A stretch of DNA of 64,000 nucleotides from Acinetobacter calcoaceticus (GCF_016508255.1 NZ_JADVKT010000009.1:46401-110400), one strand, 5' to 3'; positions 46,359-57,471 are shown, counted from the first letter of the stretch. The notes: generated from the sequence alone by a model not told the origin. Translations and numbers: made by a program.

Positions 46359-46391
46359 AACCCTATTATTTTTTAATAATAGGGTTTTTTA
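46359..46391. terminator. Terminator after the FAH-family gene
   Basis: AACCCTATTATT / AATAATAGGGTT with a T4 loop and T tract; also lies beyond the converging yihY stop. Confidence 0.88.
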
Positions 46392-46440
46392 TAATTTAGA
46401 GGTTCTAGGACACGAGGTATTCGTGAGAGGTTCTACTTTC

Positions 46441-47688
46441 TTATTTCTCTTCCAAAATTGTTGAAAGGGGAATAGAAAGTTTTGCAGCTAAATAGTCATT
46501 AGACTCGATTAAGGCCGGACCAATTTTTTCCATCCATTCATCATCGTCATGAACATTTTGAACATCTTGACGTAAAGGTAATGGATATGGAAGAGCTGTA
46601 AAGAAAGTCCAAAAGTCGACTTGAGACAAATTACGTGCAAGAACATATTCATCTTTATCCGTGCGTTTAACCAAATTTTGCTCTTCAAGTAAAATTACAT
46701 AAGCTGGCCAGCGGCCAATTTCTCCGCGGCCTAAAATCTCTAAAGCTTCTTTATCTGTTACACTTTCACCAAGCTTTTGTTTTTTATAAAATAATTCAAG
46801 TATATCTAATAGCATTAAAACAGGGTGACGTTTCTGCTCTTTACCCGAATGAAAAGCAGTTAGAGCAAAACTGACTTCTACGCCTAGTAAAATAATATTC
46901 CATGAAAGAAAGATCCATAACAGGAAAATTGGTACTGCTGCAAATGCACCATAAATAATTTCATAACTGGTGAAATTTGACATCACAAAGCTAAATAAAT
47001 TTTTGAGTATTTCAAAAAGTGCTGCACTTAAACAAGCGGCAATGCCTGCTGCATAAACTGGTACTGTGCGATTGGGAATAGTCCAATATAAAATGAAGAA
47101 CCCCAAAATAGTGAGGACAAAAGAAATTAGCCAGAGGAGAAATGCACCATCAAGTTGATAACCTGTGAAGTTATTACTTAATAAGTTCATCGATGCAACA
47201 GTTGATGAAATAACGAATGCACTACCTAAAATAATAGGGCCAAGTGAAATAATGGTCCAGTAGCGCATAAAGCCCATAATGCCGCTACGCGTTTCTTTTA
47301 CCCGCCAAATACGATTAAAAACGGTTTCAATTGAAGTTAGCATTAAAACTGTCGTGACGAATAGAAATAGCACACCAATTACAGTTAAATTACTGGATTT
47401 TTCGGTAAATGCATTAAGTGCTTTATCAAATGCGATGGTACTTTTAGGTAGAAAGTTACTATAAATTAAATGTTGAAGCTGTTGTCTTGCAGGTTCTAAC
47501 GCTTTAATTGAAGAAATAATTACTAAAAAAACTGTTAGCATCGGCACAACGGCAAAAAGAGTCGTATATGTGAGGGCACCAGCTTGTTCCCGGCAACGAT
47601 CAGCTTCAAAACGCTTAAATACATATAAAACGAACTGAAACCAGGTTTTATTATAAAAAGGAAGTTTCTTTAAAAAACGTTGTAACAT
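46441..47688 (-). CDS. yihY: YihY/BrkB-family inner-membrane protein
   Basis: 415 residues. Six hydrophobic segments in residues 35-275 after the family opening FKRFEADRCREQAGALTYTTLFAVVP; MLTSIETVFNRIWRV near 115 is also conserved. The C-terminal 130 residues are soluble with a winged-helix-like look (TDKEALEILGRGEIGRW). The family was once called RNase BN in error; its true function is unsettled. Confidence 0.9.
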   Translation of the reverse strand: MLQRFLKKLPFYNKTWFQFVLYVFKRFEADRCREQAGALTYTTLFAVVPMLTVFLVIISSIKALEPARQQLQHLIYSNFLPKSTIAFDKALNAFTEKSSNLTVIGVLFLFVTTVLMLTSIETVFNRIWRVKETRSGIMGFMRYWTIISLGPIILGSAFVISSTVASMNLLSNNFTGYQLDGAFLLWLISFVLTILGFFILYWTIPNRTVPVYAAGIAACLSAALFEILKNLFSFVMSNFTSYEIIYGAFAAVPIFLLWIFLSWNIILLGVEVSFALTAFHSGKEQKRHPVLMLLDILELFYKKQKLGESVTDKEALEILGRGEIGRWPAYVILLEEQNLVKRTDKDEYVLARNLSQVDFWTFFTALPYPLPLRQDVQNVHDDDEWMEKIGPALIESNDYLAAKLSIPLSTILEEK

Positions 47689-48047
47689 ACGTCGTCTATC
47701 CCGATTTTTTTAGTCATCATGTTGGGCGATTGATAGCTTAGCAAAGTATTAGCTTAAGAACTTAAATAGTAGATTAAAGCAAAATAATAACTTAAAGAAT
47801 GAAAGTCATTCTGTAAGTTTACTATGCGCTATAGAAAAAATTGTAGCAATAATCTTTTGATGGAAGTCACATTTCTCTTATCAGGTTATAAGATTAATCA
47901 AAAAGATTGCTCTTTTTATCTGATAGGTTTGAGAAAGTTACGCAGCTTACCTTCAGTACTACACGATCAATCGCTTCTAGAATTTCATAATATTGGCTTC
48001 GCCAAAAAAATAAAAAATACCGTATAGTGTTCTTTTTAACAAAATTC
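47689..48047. other. Non-coding region between yihY and the WrbA-like gene
   Basis: 359 bases. A 67-codon frame at 47824-48027 lacks a ribosome site and any recognisable protein pattern. It should hold the divergent promoters of both genes, but no convincing -35/-10 pair was identified. Confidence 0.5.
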
Positions 48048-48656
48048 ATGAAACCGATGCAACCTTACGTTCTTGTACTTTATTACAGTAAATATGGTTC
48101 TACTAAAGAAATGGCTTATTTAATTGCCAATGGTGTTCAATCTGCGGGCATGGCAGTGAAAATTCGTACAGTACCGAATATAGCTCCAGTCGTAGTCGAA
48201 GCCGAACCAAGTATTCCGGCAGAAGGTGATATTTATTGTACTTTAGATGATTTAGCAAATTGTGCTGGTTTGGCTTTAGGTTCCCCAACTCGCTTTGGCA
48301 ATATGGCGAGTGAAATGAAGTATTTTTGGGACCAAACGACTAGTCTCTGGCTAAATGGGGCATTACACAGTAAGCCAGCTTGTGTTTTTACTACTTCCGG
48401 ATCAATGCATGGTGGACAGGAGAGTACGTTACTCACGATGCTACCTCCCTTATTTCATCATGGGATGATGATTTTGGGATTACCAAATGCAATTCCAGCT
48501 TTATCTAATACTAAAACAGGTGGAACACCGTATGGGGCAAGTCATGTAAGCGGGCCTCGCCATGATCAGAGCTTAAGTCAGGATGAAAAGATTTTGTGTG
48601 AAGCTCAAGGCAAACGTTTAGGTGAGGTTGTTAAAAAGCTGCTGGCTTCACTTTAG
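48048..48656 (+). CDS. wrbA: NAD(P)H:quinone oxidoreductase, WrbA-like flavodoxin-fold protein
   Basis: Two-electron quinone reductase protecting from redox cycling. 202 residues. FMN phosphate loop YYSKYGSTKEMA near residue 12, the WrbA-type GSPTRFGNMASEMKYFWDQT near 82 and HGGQESTLLTMLPPLFHHGM near 125. Start ATG 48048 chosen over an upstream TTG for similarity; the ribosome site is weak. Confidence 0.9.
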   Translation: MKPMQPYVLVLYYSKYGSTKEMAYLIANGVQSAGMAVKIRTVPNIAPVVVEAEPSIPAEGDIYCTLDDLANCAGLALGSPTRFGNMASEMKYFWDQTTSLWLNGALHSKPACVFTTSGSMHGGQESTLLTMLPPLFHHGMMILGLPNAIPALSNTKTGGTPYGASHVSGPRHDQSLSQDEKILCEAQGKRLGEVVKKLLASL

Positions 48657-48663
48657 ACAGTTA

Positions 48664-48693
48664 AAAAAAAGAGCGGATATCCGCTCTTTTTCA
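48664..48693. terminator. Bidirectional terminator between wrbA-like gene and xpt
   Basis: Perfect 26-base palindrome AAAAAGAGCGGAT and its complement (48666-48691). Confidence 0.92.
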
Positions 48694-48703
48694 TTTGCAC
48701 AAT

Positions 48704-49351
<648 letters not shown>

Positions 49352-50065
49352 TTAATTCGTCTTACCTGTATAACTTGTTAATAACAAACCATAAGATGTT
49401 TTGCCATCAATATGGCTGACTTTAACTGGTAAGTAGTCTAATTTCGGTGCTAACCAGAAAATAGTATTACGGTCTGGTCTGCCATGTTCTAAAACAACTT
49501 TTATGGTATCAAAGGTGCCATAAGAGGTTTTAATTTTTTCATTGCCTTGTTTTACAAAACGACGATTTTCAACTTCTTTTGCATCGGCAAGAGGGTATGA
49601 CGTTTTAAGTGAACCATTCTTTAAATCTTCACGAACTTGTAACTCTGCATTTAGCTCATCAAGTACGCCAGGCTGCAAAGCAAATGAACGAGCTTTATCA
49701 TCTTTTTTGGTAGAAATAGTTTTACTGTTTGGATTAAAGTTAATATTCATCGTGTTGTTATGAATCAAAATTTTGCTGGTACGGCTAAAACTTTGAGATC
49801 CAATTTTACCATTAGCAAAGCTAAATTTACTTATTTCACTTGCAGAAGCAATTCCACCTGCTTTTGCAGTGAAATTGTAAGTCCAATTATTACCTTGTTG
49901 GCTTAAGGCACGTGTAGCTGAACCCATACCTTTATTATTATAAGTAAACTGATAATTTGCTTGAAATGGGCTCATGGCAAGTGCATGGCTTGAGAAGCCT
50001 ACAAAAAGCAAAGTGGTTGAAATACCTGTTGCGATGCCAAATGATTTCAGAAATTTTGTTGTCAT
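49352..50065 (-). CDS. DUF3108 domain-containing periplasmic protein
   Basis: 237 residues with a Sec signal peptide (hydrophobic ISTTLLFVGF, cleavage after SHALA, about residue 30). The rest is a beta-rich DUF3108-type domain: FQANYQFTYNNKGMGSATR at the start and YGLLLTSYTGK at the end, with RNTIFWLAPKLDYLPVKV between. Members are secreted, sometimes lipocalin/LolA-like; function unknown. A gap of 72 bases separates it from xpt. Confidence 0.8.
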   Translation of the reverse strand: MTTKFLKSFGIATGISTTLLFVGFSSHALAMSPFQANYQFTYNNKGMGSATRALSQQGNNWTYNFTAKAGGIASASEISKFSFANGKIGSQSFSRTSKILIHNNTMNINFNPNSKTISTKKDDKARSFALQPGVLDELNAELQVREDLKNGSLKTSYPLADAKEVENRRFVKQGNEKIKTSYGTFDTIKVVLEHGRPDRNTIFWLAPKLDYLPVKVSHIDGKTSYGLLLTSYTGKTN

Positions 50066-50223
50066 AAGTAAATATCCTTGTACAGACTGAAAAGTCAGTG
50101 CTGATGCATCTATAGCTTAAACATATTATGCCTGTTGATCGTGGAGAAAAAATCAGGGTTTATGCTAAATGTGTAATCTATTTGTGTTTTTTGGCAGTTA
50201 ATTCATTTTTACTCATAAGAACC

Positions 50224-50895
50224 TTATACATCTTTTTGCTGGATTGGCGTGATTTCAGAATCTTCTAATTCATCTTCAAAATCATCGTCCTGATCGCGAT
50301 AAAGCAGAGCTGCTAAATTAACATTTCCAAATACAACTAATTCAGCTTCACGAACTCGGGCGTAATTTACATGTACTTTAGCTAATGTGTCGATAATACT
50401 AGCCTTTTTACCAAACCAGCGGTTGAGGTCAAGAAATATAAGCTCATCACGTTCTTTTGCTACATTAAAACGTTCAAGAATCATTCCTAAGGGATCTTTT
50501 TTCAAAATTTTATGGTAGTAAAAAACTGCAGCTTTTACGGCAATCTTTTGCCAAAAGTTTTTATATTTTGCTTCAATAATTTGTGTATTACTAATTTGTT
50601 CAAAAACTAAGAGCTGTTGTTCTTGATTAAATTCCATCTGAATCAGTTTTAAATCAACAGATAATGTCGTCTCTAGGCCTTTTACATGCATGGTTGCATA
50701 TAACCTTAACCAGTCATGATAAAGATCAGCGTGGAGGTCATCTAGAAATTCAACATTATTGGTGACATAACGTTGTAAAGTCGCATTCAGAAAGGTTTGT
50801 GATAGCGTAAAATCTCTTTCTTCTTCAATGAATGCTTCTGCTTTTTGGTAGACTTTTTTAAGGCGTCTGACTAATGAGGAAAATAGCGTTTGCAT
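50224..50895 (-). CDS. Conserved hypothetical protein, acidic C-terminus
   Basis: 223 residues, no signal peptide or membrane helix. Mixed helix and strand with VTNNVEFLDDLHADLYHDWL, ILKKDPLGMILERF and FLDLNRWFGKKASIIDTLAKV; the last 25 residues are highly acidic. Start ATG 50895 has GGAAG seven bases upstream; the frame extends further up without support. No family recognised. Confidence 0.75.
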   Translation of the reverse strand: MQTLFSSLVRRLKKVYQKAEAFIEEERDFTLSQTFLNATLQRYVTNNVEFLDDLHADLYHDWLRLYATMHVKGLETTLSVDLKLIQMEFNQEQQLLVFEQISNTQIIEAKYKNFWQKIAVKAAVFYYHKILKKDPLGMILERFNVAKERDELIFLDLNRWFGKKASIIDTLAKVHVNYARVREAELVVFGNVNLAALLYRDQDDDFEDELEDSEITPIQQKDV

Positions 50896-50994
50896 AAAAG
50901 AACTTCCAGAAGATAATTTACTTAAGAACCAACACAATCTTTATTATGATAAAAAACGAGTTTTGATATTGCAGTGTAACAAATTTAATTGATA

Positions 50995-51009
50995 CATTTT
51001 GACAAAATG
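50995..51009. promoter_or_regulatory. 15-base palindrome upstream of the TonB-like gene
   Basis: CATTTTG-A-CAAAATG, in the divergent promoter region between 50895 and 51128. AT-rich, so chance is possible. Confidence 0.3.
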
Positions 51010-51127
51010 AAAATGGATAAAACTCTATATTTGAAGTGAATCACACTTTTATCCAGATTTGAATATCAGTTTATATTTTATTCGGTATTAAACCGTGGGG
51101 AAAAGGCATTTATATGCTTTTAAAATT

Positions 51128-52012
51128 ATGTTGAACAAAAAAAGTCTATCTACAGAGTCTTTTTATCATTGGTGGCAAGACCGCGTCTTTATTGCTGCGA
51201 CAATATTGGCAATCTTACTGCATACTTTTGTATTGCTCATTCACTTTGCGATGCCTAGTCTGTCAGAGCAGTCAACTAAAGAAATTGCAATTTCGATTCG
51301 ATCAAGCAATGAACCAGTTCAGCAGGCAGACTTTTTGGCGCAAGCAGACCAGCAAGGTTCTGGTGCGTTTCGTGAAGCCCACCGTACCTCTAGTAATACT
51401 CCAAATCCTATGCCTAATGATGCTTCAACTGGAGATGCACAATTAGAAACTTTGCAAAAGGTTCAGCAACAAAGAGAGCTTAAATTTGAAGAAAAAGTCT
51501 TAATGACTGTTTTGAGTTGGCAAAAAAAAGCTAATGCGACTCAAAGGAAAAAAGAATTAGAACAATTACAAAGCCAATTTCAGGCAAAAGCTGCAATGGT
51601 GGCAAGTCTTGAAGCCCAATATTTACAGCGTCAGCAAGACTTTAGTCGTCAGCAAAAAATTAAAACATTAGATGGGATTCAAGCAAAAAAAGATGCATCG
51701 GCAGCCTACTTGGACAAATTCCGTGAAAAAGTAGAGTTATACGGTAATCGATATTATCCAGAGCAAGCCAAACAAGAACAGTTAAAAGGCGAGGTTCGTT
51801 TAATGGTTATTTTGAATGCACAGGGCGGAATTCGTGCAATTCGATTACTTGAAAGCTCAGGGCATTCAATTCTTGATGAAGCAGCTAAATCGTCAGTAAG
51901 ACGTGGAGCACCATTTGGACATTTTGATGCCAACATGAAAGATATTTCTGAGTTGCGTATTGTGCGTACTTGGCGTTTTGACCCAGCTCAAGCAGAATTT
52001 GAAGTGCATTAA
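51128..52012 (+). CDS. TonB-like energy transducer
   Basis: 294 residues: one N-terminal membrane anchor (about 20-42, VFIAATILAILLHTFVLLIH), a long Gln/Lys-rich helical periplasmic spacer (about 105-210) instead of the usual Pro-rich one, and a TonB C-terminal domain (YYPEQAKQEQLKGEVRLMVI near 212, LLESSGHSILDEAAKSSVRR). Probably couples proton motive force to outer-membrane receptors, but no exbB/exbD is adjacent. ATG 51128 chosen by family opening; a seven-codon frame (51114-51134) with its own AAAAGG overlaps this start. Confidence 0.83.
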   Translation: MLNKKSLSTESFYHWWQDRVFIAATILAILLHTFVLLIHFAMPSLSEQSTKEIAISIRSSNEPVQQADFLAQADQQGSGAFREAHRTSSNTPNPMPNDASTGDAQLETLQKVQQQRELKFEEKVLMTVLSWQKKANATQRKKELEQLQSQFQAKAAMVASLEAQYLQRQQDFSRQQKIKTLDGIQAKKDASAAYLDKFREKVELYGNRYYPEQAKQEQLKGEVRLMVILNAQGGIRAIRLLESSGHSILDEAAKSSVRRGAPFGHFDANMKDISELRIVRTWRFDPAQAEFEVH

Positions 52013-52016
52013 TAAA

Positions 52017-52054
52017 AAATGTGGATAAGTTTTAGCTTATCCACATTGGTTTTA
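52017..52054 (+). terminator. Terminator after the TonB-like gene
   Basis: AATGTGGATAAG / CTTATCCACATT, 12 pairs, six-base loop, followed by GGTTTTAG; a moderate T tract. Confidence 0.7.
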
Positions 52055-52113
52055 GTTAATTAGATAAAATCTCATCTGAAGGCAGATTATGTTTTTCATC
52101 TAATTTGTAATGA

Positions 52114-52596
52114 TTAAATCTGTTCTTGGTAGGGATTGGCTATATTCAGTTTTGCTAGAATTTCAACTTCCAGCCCTTCCATTTCTTCAGCATCTTCATC
52201 ACTGGTTTCGTGGTCATAACCCAATAAATGCAAAACACCATGTACCAATAAATGTGCAAAGTGTTCTTGTGCTGTTTTCTTCTGTTCAACCGCTTCTTGC
52301 AATACAACTGGAATACAAATGACTAAATCACCCAGAGGAAAGGCATCGAGCATTGGTAAAACTTCTTCAGGAATATCACTTGGGAAAGATAAAACATTGG
52401 TTGGTTTGTCTTTCTCGCGATATTGCAGATTAAGTTGTTGGCTTTCTGCTAAATCGACACAAGCAACGCCAATTTCACAATCTTCTTTATAACCAACGTG
52501 GCGTAAAGTTGTCTCAATAATTTTTTTGAGTTGAGCTCGTTTGAGCTCTAACTCAGGTAATTGAAGGTCTTGTTGTAAACTTAAACTGATTTTCAA
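52114..52596 (-). CDS. ybeY: Endoribonuclease YbeY
   Basis: Zinc RNase for 16S 3'-end maturation and ribosome quality control. 160 residues with the family signature H-x3-H-x5-H as [11 protein letters not shown] near 123-133 and NVLSFPSD near 72. Last gene of miaB-ybeZ-ybeY, nine bases after ybeZ. Confidence 0.96.
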   Translation of the reverse strand: MKISLSLQQDLQLPELELKRAQLKKIIETTLRHVGYKEDCEIGVACVDLAESQQLNLQYREKDKPTNVLSFPSDIPEEVLPMLDAFPLGDLVICIPVVLQEAVEQKKTAQEHFAHLLVHGVLHLLGYDHETSDEDAEEMEGLEVEILAKLNIANPYQEQI

Positions 52597-52605
52597 AATG
52601 AATCC

Positions 52606-53694
52606 TTAAGCATCCTGATGTTGCAAGTCTGCTGCTGTATCGTTTTCAGCAACTAATGCTTCCTGACGGGCTTTACGTTCAGCACGTGCTTCAGCATTAA
52701 GACGCTGTTGTTCACCATCCCAACCTTCATAAGCCTCAACGATTTTTTGAACCAGTTGATGGCGTACAACATCTCGGGAATGGAAACGGGTAATATGAAT
52801 TTCTGTAATATTTTCGAGTACGCGAAGTGCGTGTGCTAAACCAGATTGTTGACCTTTAGGTAAATCTACTTGAGTAATGTCACCTGTAATTACTGCACGA
52901 GAGCCAAAGCCTAAACGGGTTAAGAACATTTTCATTTGTTCAGGTGTTGTGTTTTGCGCTTCATCTAGAATGACAAATGAATGATTAAGCGTGCGGCCAC
53001 GCATATAAGCAAGAGGGGCAACTTCAATCACTTGACGTTCGATTAACTTAGCAACTTTTTCGAAACCTAGCATTTCGTAAAGCGCATCGTAAAGAGGGCG
53101 TAAATACGGGTCAATTTTCTGAGTTAAATCACCAGGTAAGAAACCAAGCTTTTCTCCAGCTTCTACAGCAGGGCGTACAAGTAAAATCCGCTGGATCTCA
53201 TTACGTTCGAGCATATCTACGGCGGCGGCAACTGCTAAATAGGTTTTACCTGTACCAGCAGGGCCTACACCAAAAGAAATATCGCTTTGTAAAATACGTT
53301 GTACATAACGTTTTTGATTGGCACCACGTGGATTGATGCGGCCTTTTCGTGTCTGAAAATAGACATCTAGTGGCGCATCATGCTCATCCATTTCTTCACC
53401 AACCAATTCGAAATTGCGTTCAGTCTGTGAAGATTGAATAAGGAGGTGTAATAAATCGGCACTGATTTGCTGAGATACCTCGGACTCTTCGTAGAGTCGT
53501 TGCAATAATGCTTCGGCTCTCCCAACAGCATCTATTTCACCATCTATGTGAAAAACATCTCCACGATGAGTAATTTTGACATCTAAACGCTGTTCAATTT
53601 GCTTCAGGTGCCCATTATAGGCACCAAGAATGCTCTTTAAACGTTCCATTGGAATTTCAGGAAATGTTACGGTACGTCGAATCGCTGCAGTCAA
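52606..53694 (-). CDS. ybeZ: PhoH-like ATPase YbeZ
   Basis: P-loop ATPase linked to YbeY and RNA metabolism. 362 residues; Walker A GVGPAGTGKTYLA near 142, VRPAVEAGEKLGFLPGDL and Walker B SFVILDEAQN near 242. It starts at TTG 53694 with AAAGG seven bases upstream; the first ATG would remove 15 residues. The C-terminal 40 residues are Arg/Ala/Glu-rich. Confidence 0.95.
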   Translation of the reverse strand: MTAAIRRTVTFPEIPMERLKSILGAYNGHLKQIEQRLDVKITHRGDVFHIDGEIDAVGRAEALLQRLYEESEVSQQISADLLHLLIQSSQTERNFELVGEEMDEHDAPLDVYFQTRKGRINPRGANQKRYVQRILQSDISFGVGPAGTGKTYLAVAAAVDMLERNEIQRILLVRPAVEAGEKLGFLPGDLTQKIDPYLRPLYDALYEMLGFEKVAKLIERQVIEVAPLAYMRGRTLNHSFVILDEAQNTTPEQMKMFLTRLGFGSRAVITGDITQVDLPKGQQSGLAHALRVLENITEIHITRFHSRDVVRHQLVQKIVEAYEGWDGEQQRLNAEARAERKARQEALVAENDTAADLQHQDA

Positions 53695-53731
53695 GAGAAA
53701 ACCTTTCAGTAGACTTTAGAATACCTCTACA

Positions 53732-55183
53732 TTACGCCACGTCAGGTTCAAGATTCAAGAGCTCGCCGTAAACAAAATTTAAAGTTTTAATTTCAGTGAT
53801 CTCTATCTCTGCAAAACGGCCAACCCAAGTTGCATCTCCAACGAAAGTGACCAGACGTGTATTGTCAGCAGTACCAATTAAAATATTAGGGTCTTGATCA
53901 GATACTTTTTCAATAAGTACACGTTCAATTTTACCTAACATGGCATCTGTTTTTTCAATACTAGACTGCTTAATGACTTTTTGAACTTGAGCTAAACGTT
54001 CTTTTTTAACCTGCTCAGGTGTAGTGTCCGGCAAGTCAGATGCAGGTGTGCCTGGGCGTTTTGAATAAACAAAACTATACGAGTGATCGAAGTCTAAATC
54101 TTTGATAAATTGCAATGTTTCTGCGAAATTTTCATCGGTTTCACCAGGAAAACCAATAATAAAGTCACTTGATAAATGCATATCCGGACGAATTTTGCGT
54201 AGCTTCGCAATCTTGTCAATGTATACATCAATCGTGTGATTTCGCTTCATTGCTTTTAAAACATCATTCGAACCACTTTGTACAGGCAAGTGTAAATGTG
54301 ACACCATTTGAGGTAAATCTTCATAACACTGAATAAGCTCGTCAGAGAACTCAAGTGGGTGCGATGTTGTATAACGTAAGCGCCCAATACCCGGAATTTC
54401 TGCAACGAGTCGTAACAATTCAGGGAAGGTACAGATGCCACCTTCAAAGGTTTCACCGCGGTAACCATTTACATTTTGACCCAGTAGTGAAATTTCACGA
54501 ACACCTTTTTCAGCAAGCCCTGCAATTTCTGCAAGTACATCATCTAAAGGTCGAGAAACTTCTTCACCGCGTGTATATGGGACTACACAGAAAGAACAGT
54601 ATTTAGAACAGCCTTCCATAATAGAAACAAATGCTTTAAAGCCTTCTACACGTGGTTCTGGCAAAAAGTCGAACTTCTCAATGTCTGGGAAAGAGATATC
54701 AACAAGTTTAATTTTATCTTTTTTGGGTTTTTCGACTTGAGCATTATGTTGATCAAGCATTTGCGGTAAACGGTGTAATGTTTGAGGGCCAAAAATCATG
54801 TCGACATAAGGCGCACGTTTTTGAATATTGTCGCCTTCTTGCGAAGCAACACAACCACCGACACCAATCACAAGATCAGGATTTTTGTCTTTTAGTTTAC
54901 GCCAGCGTCCCAACTCACTAAATACTTTCTCTTGTGCTTTTTCACGAATAGAACAAGTATTCATGAGTAGGATGTCTGCTTCACCAGGATTGTTGGTTAA
55001 AACGTAACCGTGAGAATCCCCTAAAAGGTCTGCCATACGGTGACTGTCATACTCATTCATCTGACACCCTTGAGTTTCAATATAAAGTTTTTTTATTGAA
55101 ACATCAGTGGTGTGCGTTGGCTGGGTAACAGTGTTTTCTGAGGCAGCTTTGGCACCATCGGGAATGAAGGTTTGAACCGTCAT
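53732..55183 (-). CDS. miaB: tRNA-2-methylthio-N6-dimethylallyladenosine synthase MiaB
   Basis: Radical-SAM enzyme adding the 2-methylthio group at A37. 483 residues: N-terminal MTTase domain with the Cys of [12 protein letters not shown] and NTCSIREKA, radical SAM motif CSKYCSFC near 193-200, C-terminal TRAM domain. ATG 55183 has AGGAG six bases upstream; the ORF-extending upstream codons are rejected. A -10 (TATAAT at 55246-55251, minus) lies about 60 bases upstream. Confidence 0.97.
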   Translation of the reverse strand: MTVQTFIPDGAKAASENTVTQPTHTTDVSIKKLYIETQGCQMNEYDSHRMADLLGDSHGYVLTNNPGEADILLMNTCSIREKAQEKVFSELGRWRKLKDKNPDLVIGVGGCVASQEGDNIQKRAPYVDMIFGPQTLHRLPQMLDQHNAQVEKPKKDKIKLVDISFPDIEKFDFLPEPRVEGFKAFVSIMEGCSKYCSFCVVPYTRGEEVSRPLDDVLAEIAGLAEKGVREISLLGQNVNGYRGETFEGGICTFPELLRLVAEIPGIGRLRYTTSHPLEFSDELIQCYEDLPQMVSHLHLPVQSGSNDVLKAMKRNHTIDVYIDKIAKLRKIRPDMHLSSDFIIGFPGETDENFAETLQFIKDLDFDHSYSFVYSKRPGTPASDLPDTTPEQVKKERLAQVQKVIKQSSIEKTDAMLGKIERVLIEKVSDQDPNILIGTADNTRLVTFVGDATWVGRFAEIEITEIKTLNFVYGELLNLEPDVA

Positions 55184-55470
55184 GCAGGCTCCTAACAAAT
55201 CGATCTAAAAAAGAATAAATTGACCCAAAATGGGGCAAATCATTTATTATAGCAGCATTTGGGCTGAACAGATAACAGTAAAGTCTTAGAACACGAACAG
55301 GTTTTTTTGAAATAAATAATGTAAATTTTAATGATGCTGAATCAGATAGTTACATAACACAACAAAAGAAAGCACGAAGAATAATTAAACTATGTCCTGA
55401 AGGTGAATAGTCAGGGTTTAACACATTTATGAGACCAAGTAGAAAGAGCTCATCAATCGATAGTCGTGTA

Positions 55471-57414
55471 ATGAAAAATAAATATATGCATCGTAGCTGG
55501 TTAGGAGCTATGTGTTTACTTGGTTGTTCATTTACCTATGCTGCCGAAGAGCAGTTTAATGATGCATTAAGCGCTGCAAATAGTGGCAATACTGCATTAT
55601 TAGATCAATACCAGCTTGCTATGCAAAATGATGTTTTGGGATATTATCCAGAATATTGGAAACTCAATACGAACCTTGGCTTTCAACCTACTGCCTCTAT
55701 CGTAAGCTTTGCTCAGCGTTACCCTCAATCAGCAATGGCTGAGAAATTAGCGGCCGATTATGTTGAAGAAAAAGTTAAACAAGCTGACTTCGCATCTGCA
55801 CAACCTTTATTGTCTTATGTAACGAATCCAGATCAGGCTGAAAATTGTGCATTGGCACAAGTGCGAGCGAAAAGTGGTGACGCATTAGTTTTTGCTGAAT
55901 ACAAAGATGTATGGTTGGCAACCGAGTCACAACCAGAATCTTGTCTGGGTTTGGGACGTATGATGTTATCTAGTCCATTAATGAGTGCACAAGATAAACA
56001 GCAGCGTCTTTGGGTGCAGTTACGTTCTGGTTTAACAGGGCAGGCCCTTGCTACAGCACAGACTTTGGGTATGAATTTGTCTTTGGCTCAGCTCAACCAG
56101 ATTCAGGCTAACCCACTCAATTATTTGTGGAGTGCGCCTAAAACAAATGATACAGACTATGCTTATTTGATTTTTGCATTAGGTCGTTTGGCTAATAATG
56201 ACTTAAGCAACGCTTTTTCGAATGTACAACGTGTCGCTCAAGGTACACCAGAGAATATACAAAAGTATTTATATCGAACTGTGGCTTATATTGGTGGCAC
56301 CACGGTCATGAAAAATAATTTCAATCGTGAAGTTCTTCAATATTTTGATGCCAGTTACGGTTACCCTCTAAGTCCTGAAGAGGCTGAAATTTATGCGCGT
56401 CAGGCAATTCGTTTTGGTGCTTGGGAAAGTTTAATTCGTGCCATTGATAGTATGACCGTGACACAAAAACAAGAAGATCGCTGGCAATATTGGCTTGCTC
56501 GTGCAACAGAGCAGCGCAATGACAGTAATTCAAAAAATACTGCGCAACGTATTTATAAGAAATTAGCTGAAAGTGGCGATGACTATCATAACCTTTTAGC
56601 AAAAGATCGTTTGGGTGAGCGTTATAATCATCAACCCTATGATGATCAGCCAACAGCAAGTGATTTAAGACGGTTAGACCAGAATATTCACTTTAATCGT
56701 GCTTTTACCTTAAGACGTATTAATGCAAACCCAACCTATACCAACCGCGAGTGGAACTGGGCTGTTCGACAAGCTTATCTTCAACATGATGATGGTATAT
56801 TGTTAGCTGCGGCAAAACGTGCGCATGATATGGGCTGGTATGATCGTGCCATTTATGCAGCGGATCGCACGAAAAACAAACATAATGATACGTATCGCTA
56901 TGTGACACCTCATAAGACTAATGTCGTAAGTCATAGTTACAATGCAGGAATTGATCCAGCGTGGGCTTATGGTTTAATGCGACAAGAAAGCCGATTTGTT
57001 ACCTCCGCACGTTCTCATGTTGGTGCGGGCGGCCTTATGCAAATTATGCCTGATACAGCGAAGTTGATTGCACGTCAAATGGGTGAAACCTATAATCCAG
57101 CGGCATTAAATGAAATGAACACCAATATTCGCTATGGAACATTTTATTTGTCGATGATTCAGGGGCAATTAAGTAATAATCCTGTATTGGCAACGGCAGG
57201 TTATAATGCTGGGCCTAACAGGGCAAGACGTTGGCAACCGGACTACCAAGCAATTTCGGCTGACCAATATACAGAGACAATTCCATTGTTAGAGACCAGA
57301 GACTACGTTAAACATGTTATGACCAATGCAACACATTATGGAGTGATATTGGGCCAAGGTGCTCAATCGTTATCACAACGTATGAAAGTCATTCCAATGC
57401 GTACGTCGCCTTAA
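55471..57414 (+). CDS. slt: Soluble lytic murein transglycosylase
   Basis: Periplasmic enzyme cleaving glycan strands with 1,6-anhydro ends. 647 residues; signal peptide (SWLGAMCLLGCSFTYA, cleavage before AEEQF), a long helical superhelix (about 30-480), then a Slt catalytic domain with the Glu in GLMRQESRF near residue 512, GGLMQIMPDTAKLIA and ATAGYNAGPNRARRW. ATG 55471 places the signal peptide properly; ATG 55429 would add 14 residues. Neither start has a strong ribosome site. Confidence 0.92.
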   Translation: MKNKYMHRSWLGAMCLLGCSFTYAAEEQFNDALSAANSGNTALLDQYQLAMQNDVLGYYPEYWKLNTNLGFQPTASIVSFAQRYPQSAMAEKLAADYVEEKVKQADFASAQPLLSYVTNPDQAENCALAQVRAKSGDALVFAEYKDVWLATESQPESCLGLGRMMLSSPLMSAQDKQQRLWVQLRSGLTGQALATAQTLGMNLSLAQLNQIQANPLNYLWSAPKTNDTDYAYLIFALGRLANNDLSNAFSNVQRVAQGTPENIQKYLYRTVAYIGGTTVMKNNFNREVLQYFDASYGYPLSPEEAEIYARQAIRFGAWESLIRAIDSMTVTQKQEDRWQYWLARATEQRNDSNSKNTAQRIYKKLAESGDDYHNLLAKDRLGERYNHQPYDDQPTASDLRRLDQNIHFNRAFTLRRINANPTYTNREWNWAVRQAYLQHDDGILLAAAKRAHDMGWYDRAIYAADRTKNKHNDTYRYVTPHKTNVVSHSYNAGIDPAWAYGLMRQESRFVTSARSHVGAGGLMQIMPDTAKLIARQMGETYNPAALNEMNTNIRYGTFYLSMIQGQLSNNPVLATAGYNAGPNRARRWQPDYQAISADQYTETIPLLETRDYVKHVMTNATHYGVILGQGAQSLSQRMKVIPMRTSP

Positions 57415-57471
57415 CTTTAAGGTGGTTGATAATGGATCTTCTTTTAATTGGCATATTTAAGTTTTAATTAA

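Noticed and set aside
47824..48027. 67-codon open frame before the WrbA-like gene
   Set aside because: No ribosome site, no recognisable pattern and AT-rich non-coding composition.
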